64,000 nt of DNA, taken from positions 1,519,312-1,583,311 of the forward strand of contig NZ_JH992941.1 of assembly GCF_000315485.1 (NCBI RefSeq). Direction: 5' to 3'. Below the pieces are notes generated by a model. It saw nothing but the letters and a program-made list of their open reading frames with translations. It was not told the origin of the DNA and searched no databases. Source of the DNA: Bacteroides oleiciplenus YIT 12058 (GTDB lineage: Bacteria; Bacteroidota; Bacteroidia; Bacteroidales; Bacteroidaceae). A program made the translations under genes and the position numbers. Shown here piece after piece: positions 12,952-21,047 of the stretch. Each line of letters begins with the position of its first letter. Positions within the stretch are counted from its first letter, which is position 1.

Positions 12952-15900
12952 CTAAAATGAGAATCCAAGCCCCAAAGTAAATGTTCTTGGCAATGGGTAT
13001 GAACCGCCATCAACGCCTGCATTAATGTCGCTATTGCCGCCATTGCTTGTGATATCCATAGTTCCTTCCGGATCATATCCTGTATAAGAAGTGATCGTAA
13101 ACAAGTTTTGAGCACTCAGAGAGATTCTGACATCTGCAAATTTTGTTTTTGCTCTGGGAATTGTATATGCAATGCTTACATTCTTTAATCTTAAATAATC
13201 GGCCTTTTCGAGATATTGAGCAGTCTCAAATCTGGAATTGATTGTTGAACTAAACGGATTCGGTATCTTTGTATTTTGGTTTTCGGGGGTCCATCTGTTA
13301 TAATAACCTTCTTTAGAGGTGATAAAACGTGAATCACTGACACATTCATTGGTGAGATAGCGTGATAAATTCAAACGGTCAGCTCCCAGTGAACCCTGAA
13401 AGAATAAGTTGAAATCTAAATTCTTCCATTTGATAGTATTGCTCCATCCTAATATTACATCAGGAAATGCCTGCCCGATAATATCTGCATCATCAGATTC
13501 CAATTTGTAATTCACGTTCTTCTCTTTAAATTTATTATCTCCAGGCTTTTGTCCCCATTTAGCTGCTTCTTCAGCCTCGTCAGTGCGCCATAAACCTTCC
13601 CAAATATACCCGTAGATGCTACCTAACGGTTTTCCTACTTGCAGTACGGCCGTATTGAGAGAAGCTTGGTCTAATTTTGTTCCCGGATGTAACCTCGTTT
13701 CATCTCCTAAGCTGACGACTTCATTCTTTGAGTAGGATACATTGAATGTACTTTCCCATACTAAATTCTTGCTTTGAATGGGGATTCCGGTTAAGGAGAA
13801 CTCAAGACCTCTGTTTTTCACTTCACCAAGATTTACCCAAGTGGTTCCTCCGCCATCATAGTAAGGTATAGGTTTCTTTAGCAATAAGCCAGTCGTATTC
13901 TTTTGATATACGTCGATATTTGCCAGAATTCTGTTATTTGCAAATGCCATATCTAAACCTAAATCATATTGAGTAGTTTTTTCCCATGTCAGATTGGGAG
14001 TGGCAGGTCCGGAAACTCCGTATCCGGGATAATCACTTGTGCCTCCCCAGCCATACTTTGATTCGGCTAAAAGTCCTAAAGTAGAATAAGCACCAATAGC
14101 TTGGTTACCGGTATTACCCCAGCTCATTCTCAGTTTCAGGACATCGAAGATATTGAGATTCTTTATAAAAGATTCTTCTGACATTCTCCAAGCAACGGCA
14201 ACTGATGGAAAATTCCCCCATTTATTCTTACCTTGGAATTTGGAAGAGCCATCCCGTCTGATGGTTGCAGTAAGCAGATATCTATCCTTGAACTGATACA
14301 TAGCGCGTCCCATAAATGAAACCAATGAAGAACGTGAGAATGAATTGCTGAACAGATTCATATCTCCTAAACTCAAGTTCCAAAAATCAACGGATTCTGT
14401 TCTTAGGTTAGCGACTTCATTCGACAATCCTGTAGTTGTTGATTGTGATACCTCCATTGCTCCCATAAGATTCAACTTATGGTCTTTCCATTCTCTCACA
14501 TAGTTTATTTGATTTACATTATACCAGTCAAAACTGTCATTCTGATTATTGTTTGCAGAATTGTTCTGAGCCCGTAAATCATTTGCATTGGATTTCATCC
14601 AACGATTTTTGTAATCTTTGTAATGAGCAGCACCCTGGAAATTCAAACTCAACCCTTTAACAGGTAGTTGCACCATAAACTGTAGATTTGCAGCCAGGTA
14701 ATTGGTGTAACTTTCATCCAAGTCCTGAGTTAATCGACCATAAGGATTATCTTTGGTTGAGTTGATATTATCTCTCAGCCAGTTTCCTTCTTCATCTTTC
14801 AATTTTAAAGTAGGGCTATAGGTAATTGCATCTGCTATAATGGTTCCAACCCCACCACGCGGACCGTTTTTATTTGTTTTTCGTCTCACAGCATTCACAT
14901 CTAAGTTCATCTTCAACCAATTAGTGACATCGGCAGTTATGTTGGACCTTAAACTGAATTTCTGACTTTTCGATTCCTTCAAAATACCTTCTATGTCCAT
15001 CATATTCATAGATACTAAATATTGGAGCTTCGGAATACCTCCTGAGATGGATAGCTTATAATTCTGAGTATGAGCTGTTCTAAACATTAAATCCTGCCAA
15101 TCCGTACCACCATTCTTTTTCCACTGGGTGATTTCATCCTGAGAAAAGAAGTCTTGAGTTGCTCCTTTTTCCCGACGATATTCATTGTAAAATTCGGCAT
15201 ACTCGCTTGCACTTAATAAATCCAGCTTTTTAGCAATAGTGGATATTGATTGTTCCGTTTCCAGATGGATATTTGTCTTGCCTTCAGCTCCTCTTTTGGT
15301 AGTAACTAATATTACTCCGTTTGCACCGCGAGAACCATAAATAGCAGTTGCCGAAGCATCTTTCAAGACTTCTATTGATTGTATATCATTTGGAGCCAGA
15401 TTGTTGAATAAGTCTGTGTTAGGTACTCCATCCACAATATAAAGTGGGGAGTTTCCGCCATAAATAGAGTTTGCACCGCGTATACGGATTTGGGTACTCT
15501 GCTCCGGTGCACCGGAATTTGTTATGACAACAACACCGGGGATTCTTCCGCTTAAAGCTTGATCCAGCCGTGTCATCGGTTGGTCCTTTATATTCTTTTG
15601 TGAAATGGAGGATACCGAACCTGTCAGATCTGATTTCTTCACGGTTCCATAGCCGATTACAACCACTTCGTCAAGCATTTCCATATCTTCTTGCAGAACA
15701 ATGGCAATATGCTTACCGGTGACTTTTGTGGTTTGAGCTTTATAACCGATAAATGAAATCTGAAGAGTGTTTCCTTGTGAAGCCTGAATGGCAAATTTGC
15801 CATCTATATCTGTAATCGTACCTATTGATTTACCTACTACACTGACATTTGCGCCTATAACGGGTTCTCCTTTTACGTCAGTCACTATTCCTGTTACTTT

Positions 15901-16302
15901 TTCCTGTTGTTGCATCCGGTCCAACAGGCTATTATTCTTCGATAAAATAATATAATCGTTTTCGAATTTATAGCCAATTCCTACTTCTGCCAACGTTTCT
16001 TTCAAATATGAAGATACCTTAGCAGATTTGTTTTGTATAGTAACCTGACGATTGGTATCTATTTCGCGATTGCTATATACAACTAAATAATCCGTCTGCT
16101 TTTCTATTTCTTCTATTAACTGACCTACAGATATAGAATTAGAAGGAAAGGAAATGATTGAATTTTGTGCTTCCGTATTTACTGCCAGTAACTGGAATGC
16201 ACAGGCGAATAGCAAGAATAAAGAGATTCTCATAATTCTAAAATAATCTTTAAAGCTTTGATTTTGGACAATAAAGAGTGATAACAAAGGATTTATTTTC
16301 AT
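12952..16302 (-). CDS. SusC family TonB-dependent receptor with STN signalling domain
   Basis: Outer-membrane active transporter for oligosaccharides. The start was taken at the ATG at 16302 (MKINPLLSLF), giving 1116 residues; an upstream in-frame Met at 16377 would run through the leader hairpin. The hydrophobic signal follows MRISLFLLFACAFQLLA. Domains in order: an STN domain (about 55-120) that contacts FecR, a carboxypeptidase-regulatory-like domain (VTGIVTDVKGEPVIGANV), a plug with IVDGVPNTDLFNNL and GSRGANGVILVTTKRG, and a 22-strand barrel ending in FTLGLGFSF. The STN domain fits the FecR and sigma genes directly upstream: substrate binding would be passed to the anti-sigma factor. The leader is overlapped by a probable antisense RNA. 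Confidence 0.95.
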   Translation of the reverse strand: MKINPLLSLFIVQNQSFKDYFRIMRISLFLLFACAFQLLAVNTEAQNSIISFPSNSISVGQLIEEIEKQTDYLVVYSNREIDTNRQVTIQNKSAKVSSYLKETLAEVGIGYKFENDYIILSKNNSLLDRMQQQEKVTGIVTDVKGEPVIGANVSVVGKSIGTITDIDGKFAIQASQGNTLQISFIGYKAQTTKVTGKHIAIVLQEDMEMLDEVVVIGYGTVKKSDLTGSVSSISQKNIKDQPMTRLDQALSGRIPGVVVITNSGAPEQSTQIRIRGANSIYGGNSPLYIVDGVPNTDLFNNLAPNDIQSIEVLKDASATAIYGSRGANGVILVTTKRGAEGKTNIHLETEQSISTIAKKLDLLSASEYAEFYNEYRREKGATQDFFSQDEITQWKKNGGTDWQDLMFRTAHTQNYKLSISGGIPKLQYLVSMNMMDIEGILKESKSQKFSLRSNITADVTNWLKMNLDVNAVRRKTNKNGPRGGVGTIIADAITYSPTLKLKDEEGNWLRDNINSTKDNPYGRLTQDLDESYTNYLAANLQFMVQLPVKGLSLNFQGAAHYKDYKNRWMKSNANDLRAQNNSANNNQNDSFDWYNVNQINYVREWKDHKLNLMGAMEVSQSTTTGLSNEVANLRTESVDFWNLSLGDMNLFSNSFSRSSLVSFMGRAMYQFKDRYLLTATIRRDGSSKFQGKNKWGNFPSVAVAWRMSEESFIKNLNIFDVLKLRMSWGNTGNQAIGAYSTLGLLAESKYGWGGTSDYPGYGVSGPATPNLTWEKTTQYDLGLDMAFANNRILANIDVYQKNTTGLLLKKPIPYYDGGGTTWVNLGEVKNRGLEFSLTGIPIQSKNLVWESTFNVSYSKNEVVSLGDETRLHPGTKLDQASLNTAVLQVGKPLGSIYGYIWEGLWRTDEAEEAAKWGQKPGDNKFKEKNVNYKLESDDADIIGQAFPDVILGWSNTIKWKNLDFNLFFQGSLGADRLNLSRYLTNECVSDSRFITSKEGYYNRWTPENQNTKIPNPFSSTINSRFETAQYLEKADYLRLKNVSIAYTIPRAKTKFADVRISLSAQNLFTITSYTGYDPEGTMDITSNGGNSDINAGVDGGSYPLPRTFTLGLGFSF

Positions 16303-16315
16303 ATCTTTGTATTTA

Positions 16316-16391
16316 GAGTGAATACTAAAAAATGTTTTCTGGTGTTTACTTTCTCCGGGCGACAGGTGGTGGTGCACTTGTCGCCTTTTTT
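16316..16391 (+). ncRNA. Putative cis-antisense sRNA against the susC leader
   Basis: No gene on this strand explains the strong terminator at 16358-16391, and a perfect Bacteroides -7 box (TATCTTTG, 16302-16309) lies one RNA length upstream, across the susC start codon. A transcript starting near 16316 would be about 75 bases, with a 3' terminator hairpin. It would be fully complementary to the susC 5' leader just upstream of the ATG. Cis-encoded antisense sRNAs between anti-sigma gene and susC are known for ECF-controlled Bacteroides loci, where they repress susC. The -33 element is weak, and the exact ends are inferred. Confidence 0.6.
16358..16391 (+). terminator. Rho-independent terminator on the strand opposite susC
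   Basis: GGCGACAGGTG pairs with CACTTGTCGCC (11 bp, one G-U pair) around a 6-base loop and is followed by TTTTTT. The T-run is only on the plus strand, so it cannot be a normal terminator for fecR, which reads the other way. In the minus-strand susC leader the same stem would form without a T-run. Confidence 0.8.
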
Positions 16392-16444
16392 AATATAATT
16401 CTATGTCTTCATATGGATAATGTATTAAAGGTTAAACAATTGTA

Positions 16445-17416
16445 TTATTTCAAGGTGATCACGTTCTTCTCTTTATTAATTTCAATCTTAAAATGATGTA
16501 TTTTCTGAATGGTATATAGTATTTTTTCTATTCCATCCCTTTGACGGAACTTACATGTATAGCAAATATCTTGTAATTTGGGATTTGCGATATTGATTGT
16601 GACATCATAATATAATTCCAACTTGCGAACAATTTCGGCCAAGCGCTCATTGTTAAAACTGTAAATGCCGTTTCGCCACAATAACATATCAGGATTTTTT
16701 ATATTGCTGACTGTCAACTTTCCATCTTGTGCAATGCTTTCTTCATTAGGTCTTAATATCACTTGGTTGCTTTTGTAGAATACTTGGACGGCACCTTCAA
16801 TCAGACTTGTTTTTATTTGTTTGGTATCTGGATAGCTGTACACGTTGAACTTTGTTCCTAATACTCGTATTTTCGCATCTTGAGCAGTCACAATGAAAGG
16901 TTTTTCTTTATCTTTGGATACTTCAAAGAAAGCTTCACCTGTAATGGAAACAGTTCTCTCTTTTCCATAAAAATGCGAGGGATAAATCAAGGTGGACTGT
17001 GCATTTAGCCAAACAATAGTACCATCTTGTAGAGTTATGCAAGCACGTTGCCCCGCCGGTACATATAAAGTATTGGTTTGCGCTTGGAGATCATCTTGTA
17101 GCTGATGTGACATGTGCCAAACGGATAACTGATATGTGCCTATCATTAAAATGAGTATTGCTGCTGCATATTTCATAGTTTTCACTAACCAAATGTGCAT
17201 CTTTTTGCTTCTTATCCGTTTCAGGAAATGCTGATAGCCTGTTTTCCCTTCTTCTTTATCTTCTGCATGCGAAGATAAATTCAGTAATGCCTGCATATTC
17301 TGATACTCGGCAAACTGTTTTTTCAATTCCTCGTTTTTTTCTATCTCACGAAGAAGTAATAACCTCTCATTGGCTTCCAGGCCGTTTTGGAAATATTTTA
17401 GTATACGTTCATCCAT
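16445..17416 (-). CDS. FecR-type anti-sigma factor
   Basis: Inner-membrane regulator of 323 residues. The cytoplasmic part (about 1-80, starting MDERILKYFQNGLEANE) holds the sigma factor. One membrane segment follows (YAAAILILMIGTYQLSV, about 84-100). The periplasmic FecR domain has the signature blocks VPAGQRACITLQDGTIVWLN, SHFYGKERTVSITGEAFFEV and RVLGTKFNVYSY. The C-terminal DUF4974-like region (about 255-320) resembles STN folds and is the expected contact with the STN domain of SusC. The gene is 78 bases after the sigma gene and about 140 bases before susC. It is expected to release or activate the sigma factor when SusC is loaded. Confidence 0.95.
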   Translation of the reverse strand: MDERILKYFQNGLEANERLLLLREIEKNEELKKQFAEYQNMQALLNLSSHAEDKEEGKTGYQHFLKRIRSKKMHIWLVKTMKYAAAILILMIGTYQLSVWHMSHQLQDDLQAQTNTLYVPAGQRACITLQDGTIVWLNAQSTLIYPSHFYGKERTVSITGEAFFEVSKDKEKPFIVTAQDAKIRVLGTKFNVYSYPDTKQIKTSLIEGAVQVFYKSNQVILRPNEESIAQDGKLTVSNIKNPDMLLWRNGIYSFNNERLAEIVRKLELYYDVTINIANPKLQDICYTCKFRQRDGIEKILYTIQKIHHFKIEINKEKNVITLK

Positions 17417-17494
17417 CTTTTTATGACTTAATTCATAGTATAGACGGATGTAGAAAAAGAATCCGCTAAAAGAAAATCATTTTTTTTATTCCAG

Positions 17495-18058
17495 TTACAA
17501 ATAATACAGGAAGATAAAGAGAGGGAAGTAGTCTTTTAATTCATTTCGTAGTTTCTTATAAGCAATCCCCATCTGAGTTTCAACTGTATTAATTGAAATA
17601 TTCATCTCTTCTGCTATTTCTTTTTGTTTTTTGCCTTCCAGCTTACTTTTCAGGAATATCTCCCTACATCTTTCAGGGAGTGAATTCATTACTTTAGAAA
17701 GCAATTGTTCTACATCATCTTTTTCAAAAATCCCTTCATCTAATTCTCCTAAAGAATAATATTTCATTTGTAGGGTCAATCTATACTCTTCCTGCATTTT
17801 ATCCTCGACTTCTTTTTGCACTATTTTATGTCGGAGAAAGTCGATGCATCGGTTTTTTATAGAAGTAAATAAATAGGCCAGGATATTGATAGGTAATGGC
17901 AATAGTTCTTTTTTCTCCCAGAAATCGAGGAAAACATCTTGCACTATATTCTCCGCATCTTCATCCGACAAGACATATTCTTGGGCAAAACGTTTCATCT
18001 TTGAAAAATAAGAAAGATAAATCTGTTCAAAATCAATATGTTGCTTTTCTAGTATCAC
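17495..18058 (-). CDS. ECF (RpoE-like) sigma factor
   Basis: Extracytoplasmic-function sigma factor of 187 residues, expected to transcribe the susC operon. Region 2 spans about residues 10-90 (FEQIYLSYFSKMKRFAQEYV, DAENIVQDVFLDFWEK). Region 4 spans about 128-172 (LPERCREIFLKSKLEG, then QKEIAEEMNISINTVETQM with the helix-turn-helix). The start codon appears to be GTG at 18058; no ATG precedes region 2 in frame. A housekeeping-type promoter lies just upstream at 18083-18113. Its product, FecR and SusC form the usual three-part signal chain. Confidence 0.95.
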   Translation of the reverse strand: MILEKQHIDFEQIYLSYFSKMKRFAQEYVLSDEDAENIVQDVFLDFWEKKELLPLPINILAYLFTSIKNRCIDFLRHKIVQKEVEDKMQEEYRLTLQMKYYSLGELDEGIFEKDDVEQLLSKVMNSLPERCREIFLKSKLEGKKQKEIAEEMNISINTVETQMGIAYKKLRNELKDYFPLFIFLYYL

Positions 18059-18082
18059 CTAACGTTTTTTTAGATTATGGGG

Positions 18083-18113
18083 CAAATATAATAAGTTTAG
18101 AATGATAAGCAAG
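18083..18113 (-). promoter_or_regulatory. Promoter for the ECF sigma gene
   Basis: On the minus strand, CTTG (-33-like) at 18110-18113, 19 bases, then TATATTTG (perfect TAnnTTTG -7 box) at 18083-18090. It lies about 25 bases before the GTG start, consistent with basal expression of the regulator by the primary sigma factor. Confidence 0.6.
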
Positions 18114-18181
18114 TCATAAAATGAAGTTTTTCTATCATCACATTTTTAAGAGTAAAGTGGAACATGAATAAATTGGGGATA

Positions 18182-18228
18182 CAAACTAAGAGGCTCTATT
18201 CCTTTAGGAATGAGCCTCTTAGTTTGTG
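18182..18228 (-). terminator. Long hairpin at the tRNA 3' end
   Basis: A perfect 16-bp inverted repeat (18182-18197 with 18213-18228) that continues inward by 5 bp (ATTCC/GGAAT) around a TTTA loop. It begins at the tRNA discriminator base. There is no clear T-run on the minus strand, so it may act as a terminator or as a processing structure. Confidence 0.6.
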
Positions 18229-18300
18229 GACCAGCCTGGGCTTGAACCAGGGACCTCCAGATTATGAGTCTGTTGCTCTAACCAACTGAGCTACAAGTCC
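18228..18300 (-). tRNA. tRNA with CAU anticodon (tRNA-Met or lysidine-type tRNA-Ile2)
   Basis: The minus strand reads GGACTTGTAGCTCAGTTGG with a GCTC/GAGC D-stem, an anticodon loop CTCATAA (anticodon CAT), the variable loop AGGTC and a T-arm with GGTTCAAG. Acceptor pairing is imperfect as I read it (a T-G and a T-T pair), and no CCA is encoded. A CAT anticodon alone does not separate elongator Met from Ile2. The rest of the gap 18059-18395 holds only the promoters and hairpin listed. Confidence 0.9.
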
Positions 18301-18327
18301 GGTGTTATCCTCATCGGATAGCGGGCA

Positions 18328-18359
18328 CAAAAATAGTATATTCTGTTGAAATAAGCAAA
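18328..18359 (-). promoter_or_regulatory. Promoter for the tRNA gene
   Basis: On the minus strand, TTTG at 18356-18359, exactly 20 bases, then TATTTTTG (TAnnTTTG) at 18328-18335. Both Bacteroides boxes are perfect and lie about 28 bases before the tRNA 5' end. Confidence 0.75.
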
Positions 18360-18395
18360 CCTTTCGAGCAAAATATACTGTTCGTTCCTTTATTT

Positions 18396-18707
18396 TTAGA
18401 ACTTATACGTGCGTTTGGGGTTCTTCGGGAACCATCCTTTTTTTACGCGGTCCTCCTGTTCGAAAACCTCTTTGATGGTCCAGAACGAAGAAAAAGCAAA
18501 TACTCCTAAGAGGGAAGCTACCAAGATATTCTCTACGCAAAGCGAAGCTGCAACGCCACCGATGCCCAGCAAAAGAAAAATCCACCAGCATTTGGTACCC
18601 CAATAGTACTCGGCCTTCACTACAACGGGATGAAACAACCCGATGATGAGAAATGTACAAATGCCGATGAATAAACCCGAAAGATGATATTCGTTTAAAA
18701 GCTCCAT
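18396..18707 (-). CDS. DUF4491 family small membrane protein
   Basis: A 103-residue protein with three or four hydrophobic helices (GLFIGICTFLIIGLFHPVVV, WWIFLLLGIGGVAASL, ILVASLLGVFAFSSFWTI) and a basic tail after VFEQEDRVKKGWFPKNPK. It matches my memory of the Bacteroidales DUF4491 family; the function is unknown. It follows the Lrp gene by 10 bases and is probably in the same transcript. The YYWGTKCWW block, with its aromatic residues, is typical of the family. Confidence 0.75.
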   Translation of the reverse strand: MELLNEYHLSGLFIGICTFLIIGLFHPVVVKAEYYWGTKCWWIFLLLGIGGVAASLCVENILVASLLGVFAFSSFWTIKEVFEQEDRVKKGWFPKNPKRTYKF

Positions 18708-18717
18708 AAATTATCTG

Positions 18718-19182
18718 TTATTTCTCCGGACAAATAGGAATTTCCTTCTTGATGCTTTGTTCCAGTGAAATCAACGTTTCAGTAGCGGTTACACCCGGAA
18801 TCTCCTGCATCTTGTTGTTCAGCAAGTCCATCAGGTGCTCGTTGTCACGTGCATATACTTTCGTCAGCATCGTGTAAGGGCCTGTAGTGAAGTGGCATTC
18901 CACAATTTCTGGTACTTTTTCCATTTCGGCAACCACTGATTTGTACATGGAACCTTTCTCTAACTTGATACCCACGTACGTGCAGGTTCTGTAGCCCAGA
19001 GATTTTGGGTTCACATGATAACCGGAACCGACAATTACGCCTAAATCAATCAAACGTTGCACACGTTGATGAATGGCAGCACGTGATACGCCACACTCAG
19101 CAGCTACATCTTTGAAAGGAATGCGGGCATTCTGGGAGATTATCTCCAGAATTTGCCGGTCAAGATTGTCTATTTTTTCCAT
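18718..19182 (-). CDS. Lrp/AsnC family transcriptional regulator
   Basis: A 154-residue one-domain-plus-sensor regulator. The N-terminal AsnC helix-turn-helix (about 5-60) reads DNLDRQILEIISQNARIPFK and CGVSRAAIHQRVQRL. The C-terminal alpha/beta RAM domain (about 70-145) has GYRTCTYVGIKLEKG and ATETLISLEQSIKKEIP. Such proteins form octamers and respond to amino acids. The ligand is unknown. A TATATTTG -7 box lies about 43 bases upstream (19225-19232). It is probably co-transcribed with the DUF4491 gene. Confidence 0.95.
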   Translation of the reverse strand: MEKIDNLDRQILEIISQNARIPFKDVAAECGVSRAAIHQRVQRLIDLGVIVGSGYHVNPKSLGYRTCTYVGIKLEKGSMYKSVVAEMEKVPEIVECHFTTGPYTMLTKVYARDNEHLMDLLNNKMQEIPGVTATETLISLEQSIKKEIPICPEK

Positions 19183-19283
19183 AATATCAATTAGTGTAAG
19201 TTCTTGTTTTTATCAAATAGTAAGCAAATATAGGACTTTATTTTAATTTCTCTATATAAAAGGAGGAAAAAATAAGGAATAAG

Positions 19284-19334
19284 TAAAAAAGAAGCGGGCG
19301 AAGCAGATGTTTTTGTTTACATCTGTTCGTCCGC
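19284..19334 (-). terminator. Terminator of the FKBP operon
   Basis: On the minus strand, GCGGACGAACAGATGT pairs with ACATCTGCTTCGCCCGC (two interruptions) and is followed by TTCTTTTTT. It lies about 40 bases after the stop of the FKBP lipoprotein gene. Confidence 0.85.
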
Positions 19335-19372
19335 CAAGTCCATGCGGTTGAAGGTGAATCTTCAGCCGATAA

Positions 19373-20239
19373 TTATTTCTCGATACCGAGGAGCTCTACT
19401 TCGAATATCAAAGTTGAGAACGGTTGGATTTGACCGCCTGTTTCTTTGCCACCGTAAGCCAGTTCCTGAGGAATATAAAGTTCCCACTTAGAACCTACAG
19501 GCATCATAGTGAGGGCTTCTGTCCAACCTTTGATTACCTGGTTGGCACGGAAAGTAGCCGGTTCGTTACGTTTGAAAGAGCTGTCGAATTCAACACCTTC
19601 AATGGTAGTACCTTTGTAGTTTACTTTCACCTTGCTGGTATCAGCAGGGATTTCACCGTTTCCTTTGGTGATGATTTTGTATTGCAGACCGCTCGGAGTG
19701 GTTACAACACCTTCTTTAGTCTTGTTGTCAGCGAGGAACTTCTCACCGGCAGCTTTGTTATCAGCGTATTTAACGGCCAATGCTTTCTCTTGAACGGCAT
19801 TCATGCCTTCACGCATGTAAGTAGTGGCAGCTTCTTTGCTCATAACGTTGGTCTTACCCGTAACACCTGCGATGAAACCTGCTAACATGTTTTCGCGGCT
19901 GATGCTTTGAGTAGAGTCGTTACCGAAGATTTGTTGGTTGAAGCCTTCTACCCATTGTTTGCCTACCATCTGGCCGATTTGTATACCAGTCAGGTAAGCA
20001 ACGTCTTTCTTGCTGGTTTTAGAAGCACCTTCGTTGAAACCTTTGATGAAATCTGCCATCTGCAGGGTGTCAACGCCTTGTTGCATCAGATACTGAGTCA
20101 AACCTTCAGTACGAGCCATACCGATGGCGTAAGATAATGAGTCAACGTCTGTTTTCAGATTCGCTTTCGGGCTTTGTGCAGTACAGGAAGCTAAACCTGC
20201 GCCTACTGCGAGAGCCATGATTAATGTTACTTTTTTCAT
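19373..20239 (-). CDS. FKBP-type peptidyl-prolyl isomerase lipoprotein
   Basis: Envelope prolyl isomerase of 288 residues. The signal peptide ends in a lipobox (GAGLASC, Cys19). An N-terminal dimerisation domain (LSYAIGMARTEGLTQYLMQQ and following helices) leads to the FKBP catalytic domain in the last 110 residues: GLQYKIITKGNG, VKVNYKGTTIEGVEFDSSF, VIKGWTEALTMMPVGSKWEL and IPQELAYGG. This is the Mip/FkpA-like layout and suggests a folding role for periplasmic or outer-membrane proteins. It starts 21 bases after the cytosolic-type FKBP gene stops, so the two form an operon. Confidence 0.95.
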   Translation of the reverse strand: MKKVTLIMALAVGAGLASCTAQSPKANLKTDVDSLSYAIGMARTEGLTQYLMQQGVDTLQMADFIKGFNEGASKTSKKDVAYLTGIQIGQMVGKQWVEGFNQQIFGNDSTQSISRENMLAGFIAGVTGKTNVMSKEAATTYMREGMNAVQEKALAVKYADNKAAGEKFLADNKTKEGVVTTPSGLQYKIITKGNGEIPADTSKVKVNYKGTTIEGVEFDSSFKRNEPATFRANQVIKGWTEALTMMPVGSKWELYIPQELAYGGKETGGQIQPFSTLIFEVELLGIEK

Positions 20240-20260
20240 TTTGCTTTTTACTGTTTATTT

Positions 20261-20857
20261 TTATTTTTGGGATAATATTTCGAGCAATTCCACATCGAAT
20301 ACCAATGTGCTGTGGGGCGGAATCATTTCGCCTGCGCCTTGTGCGCCGTATGCCAGGTCGGAAGGAATGTAGAGTTTCCACTTGGCGCCTTCGGGCATCA
20401 GTTGCAAGGCTTCTACCCAGCCGGGGATTACCTGGTTCACACCGAATACGGCAGGTTGTCCACGCTTGATGGAGCTGTCGAACAGGGTTCCGTCAATCAG
20501 CGTACCTTCGTAGTGACATTTCACTTGGTCGGTGGCTGTTGCATACTTTCCTACGTTGCCTTCGTTGATGACTTCGTATTGCAGGCCGCTGGGCAGGGTA
20601 ACCACGCCCGGGCGTTTTTTGTTTTCTTCCAGAAAAGACTTGCCTTGTTCAACGGCGGCGGCATTCATTTTATCTTCCAGTTCGGCGAAGTATTTGTTCA
20701 CTATGTCGCGGGCTTCTGCGTGCGCAATAGCGGTTTTGTTTCCTTCTAATACATCTTTGATAGCTTGTGCAAAGTCATCTACTTCGATGCCTTTAGCACC
20801 CATGCTTAATAAATTCTGACCTATTCCGAGGCCGATAGCGTAGCTAAATTTATCCAT
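20261..20857 (-). CDS. FKBP-type peptidyl-prolyl isomerase without signal peptide
   Basis: A 198-residue prolyl isomerase resembling FklB. It has no signal sequence (starts MDKFSYAIGLGIGQNLLSMG), so it is probably cytoplasmic. The N-terminal helical domain is followed by the FKBP domain: GLQYEVINEGNVGKYA, VKCHYEGTLIDGTLFDSSIK, VIPGWVEALQLMPEGAKWKL, IPSDLAYGAQGAGEMIPPHS. The catalytic domain is strongly similar to that of the adjacent lipoprotein, so the pair probably arose by tandem duplication with later gain or loss of the export signal. Confidence 0.95.
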   Translation of the reverse strand: MDKFSYAIGLGIGQNLLSMGAKGIEVDDFAQAIKDVLEGNKTAIAHAEARDIVNKYFAELEDKMNAAAVEQGKSFLEENKKRPGVVTLPSGLQYEVINEGNVGKYATATDQVKCHYEGTLIDGTLFDSSIKRGQPAVFGVNQVIPGWVEALQLMPEGAKWKLYIPSDLAYGAQGAGEMIPPHSTLVFDVELLEILSQK

Positions 20858-21002
20858 ATATCTATTGGGTTGAGACTGAAAGTGATTTATCTTTCAATCA
20901 GTTGCAAAATTACAAGTTGCAAAAGTAAGTGTTTTATTCGAATGATTTGCGCTTTTAAGATTTAAATTTTCTTATATCTGTGGCAACTTCGGCAATCTTC
21001 CG

Positions 21003-21010
21003 TATTTTTG
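21003..21010 (+). promoter_or_regulatory. -7 box before the sirtuin gene
   Basis: TATTTTTG matches TAnnTTTG, with TGTG as a weak -33 element 20 bases upstream. A clear Shine-Dalgarno AAGGAG, rare in this window, precedes the ATG at 21048 by about 8 bases. Confidence 0.5.
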
Positions 21011-21047
21011 TAAGAAACTAACCGTAATAATAAGAAGGAGATTTGGT

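Noticed and set aside
12924..13115. Small ORF on the minus strand inside susC
   Set aside because: It lies in another frame wholly over the susC 3' end and the short gap, with no signal or motif.
16358..16391. Terminator of the fecR gene
   Set aside because: The T-run is on the opposite strand; reading with fecR, the stem is followed by CGGAGAAAG.
18182..18228. att site at the tRNA 3' end
   Set aside because: The inverted repeat is a hairpin, not a direct repeat of the tRNA end, and no second copy is visible in the window.
20901..20927. GTTGCAAAA direct repeat 15 bases apart as an operator
   Set aside because: Two short A-rich copies overlap likely promoter boxes of the FKBP gene; too weak to claim a regulator site.
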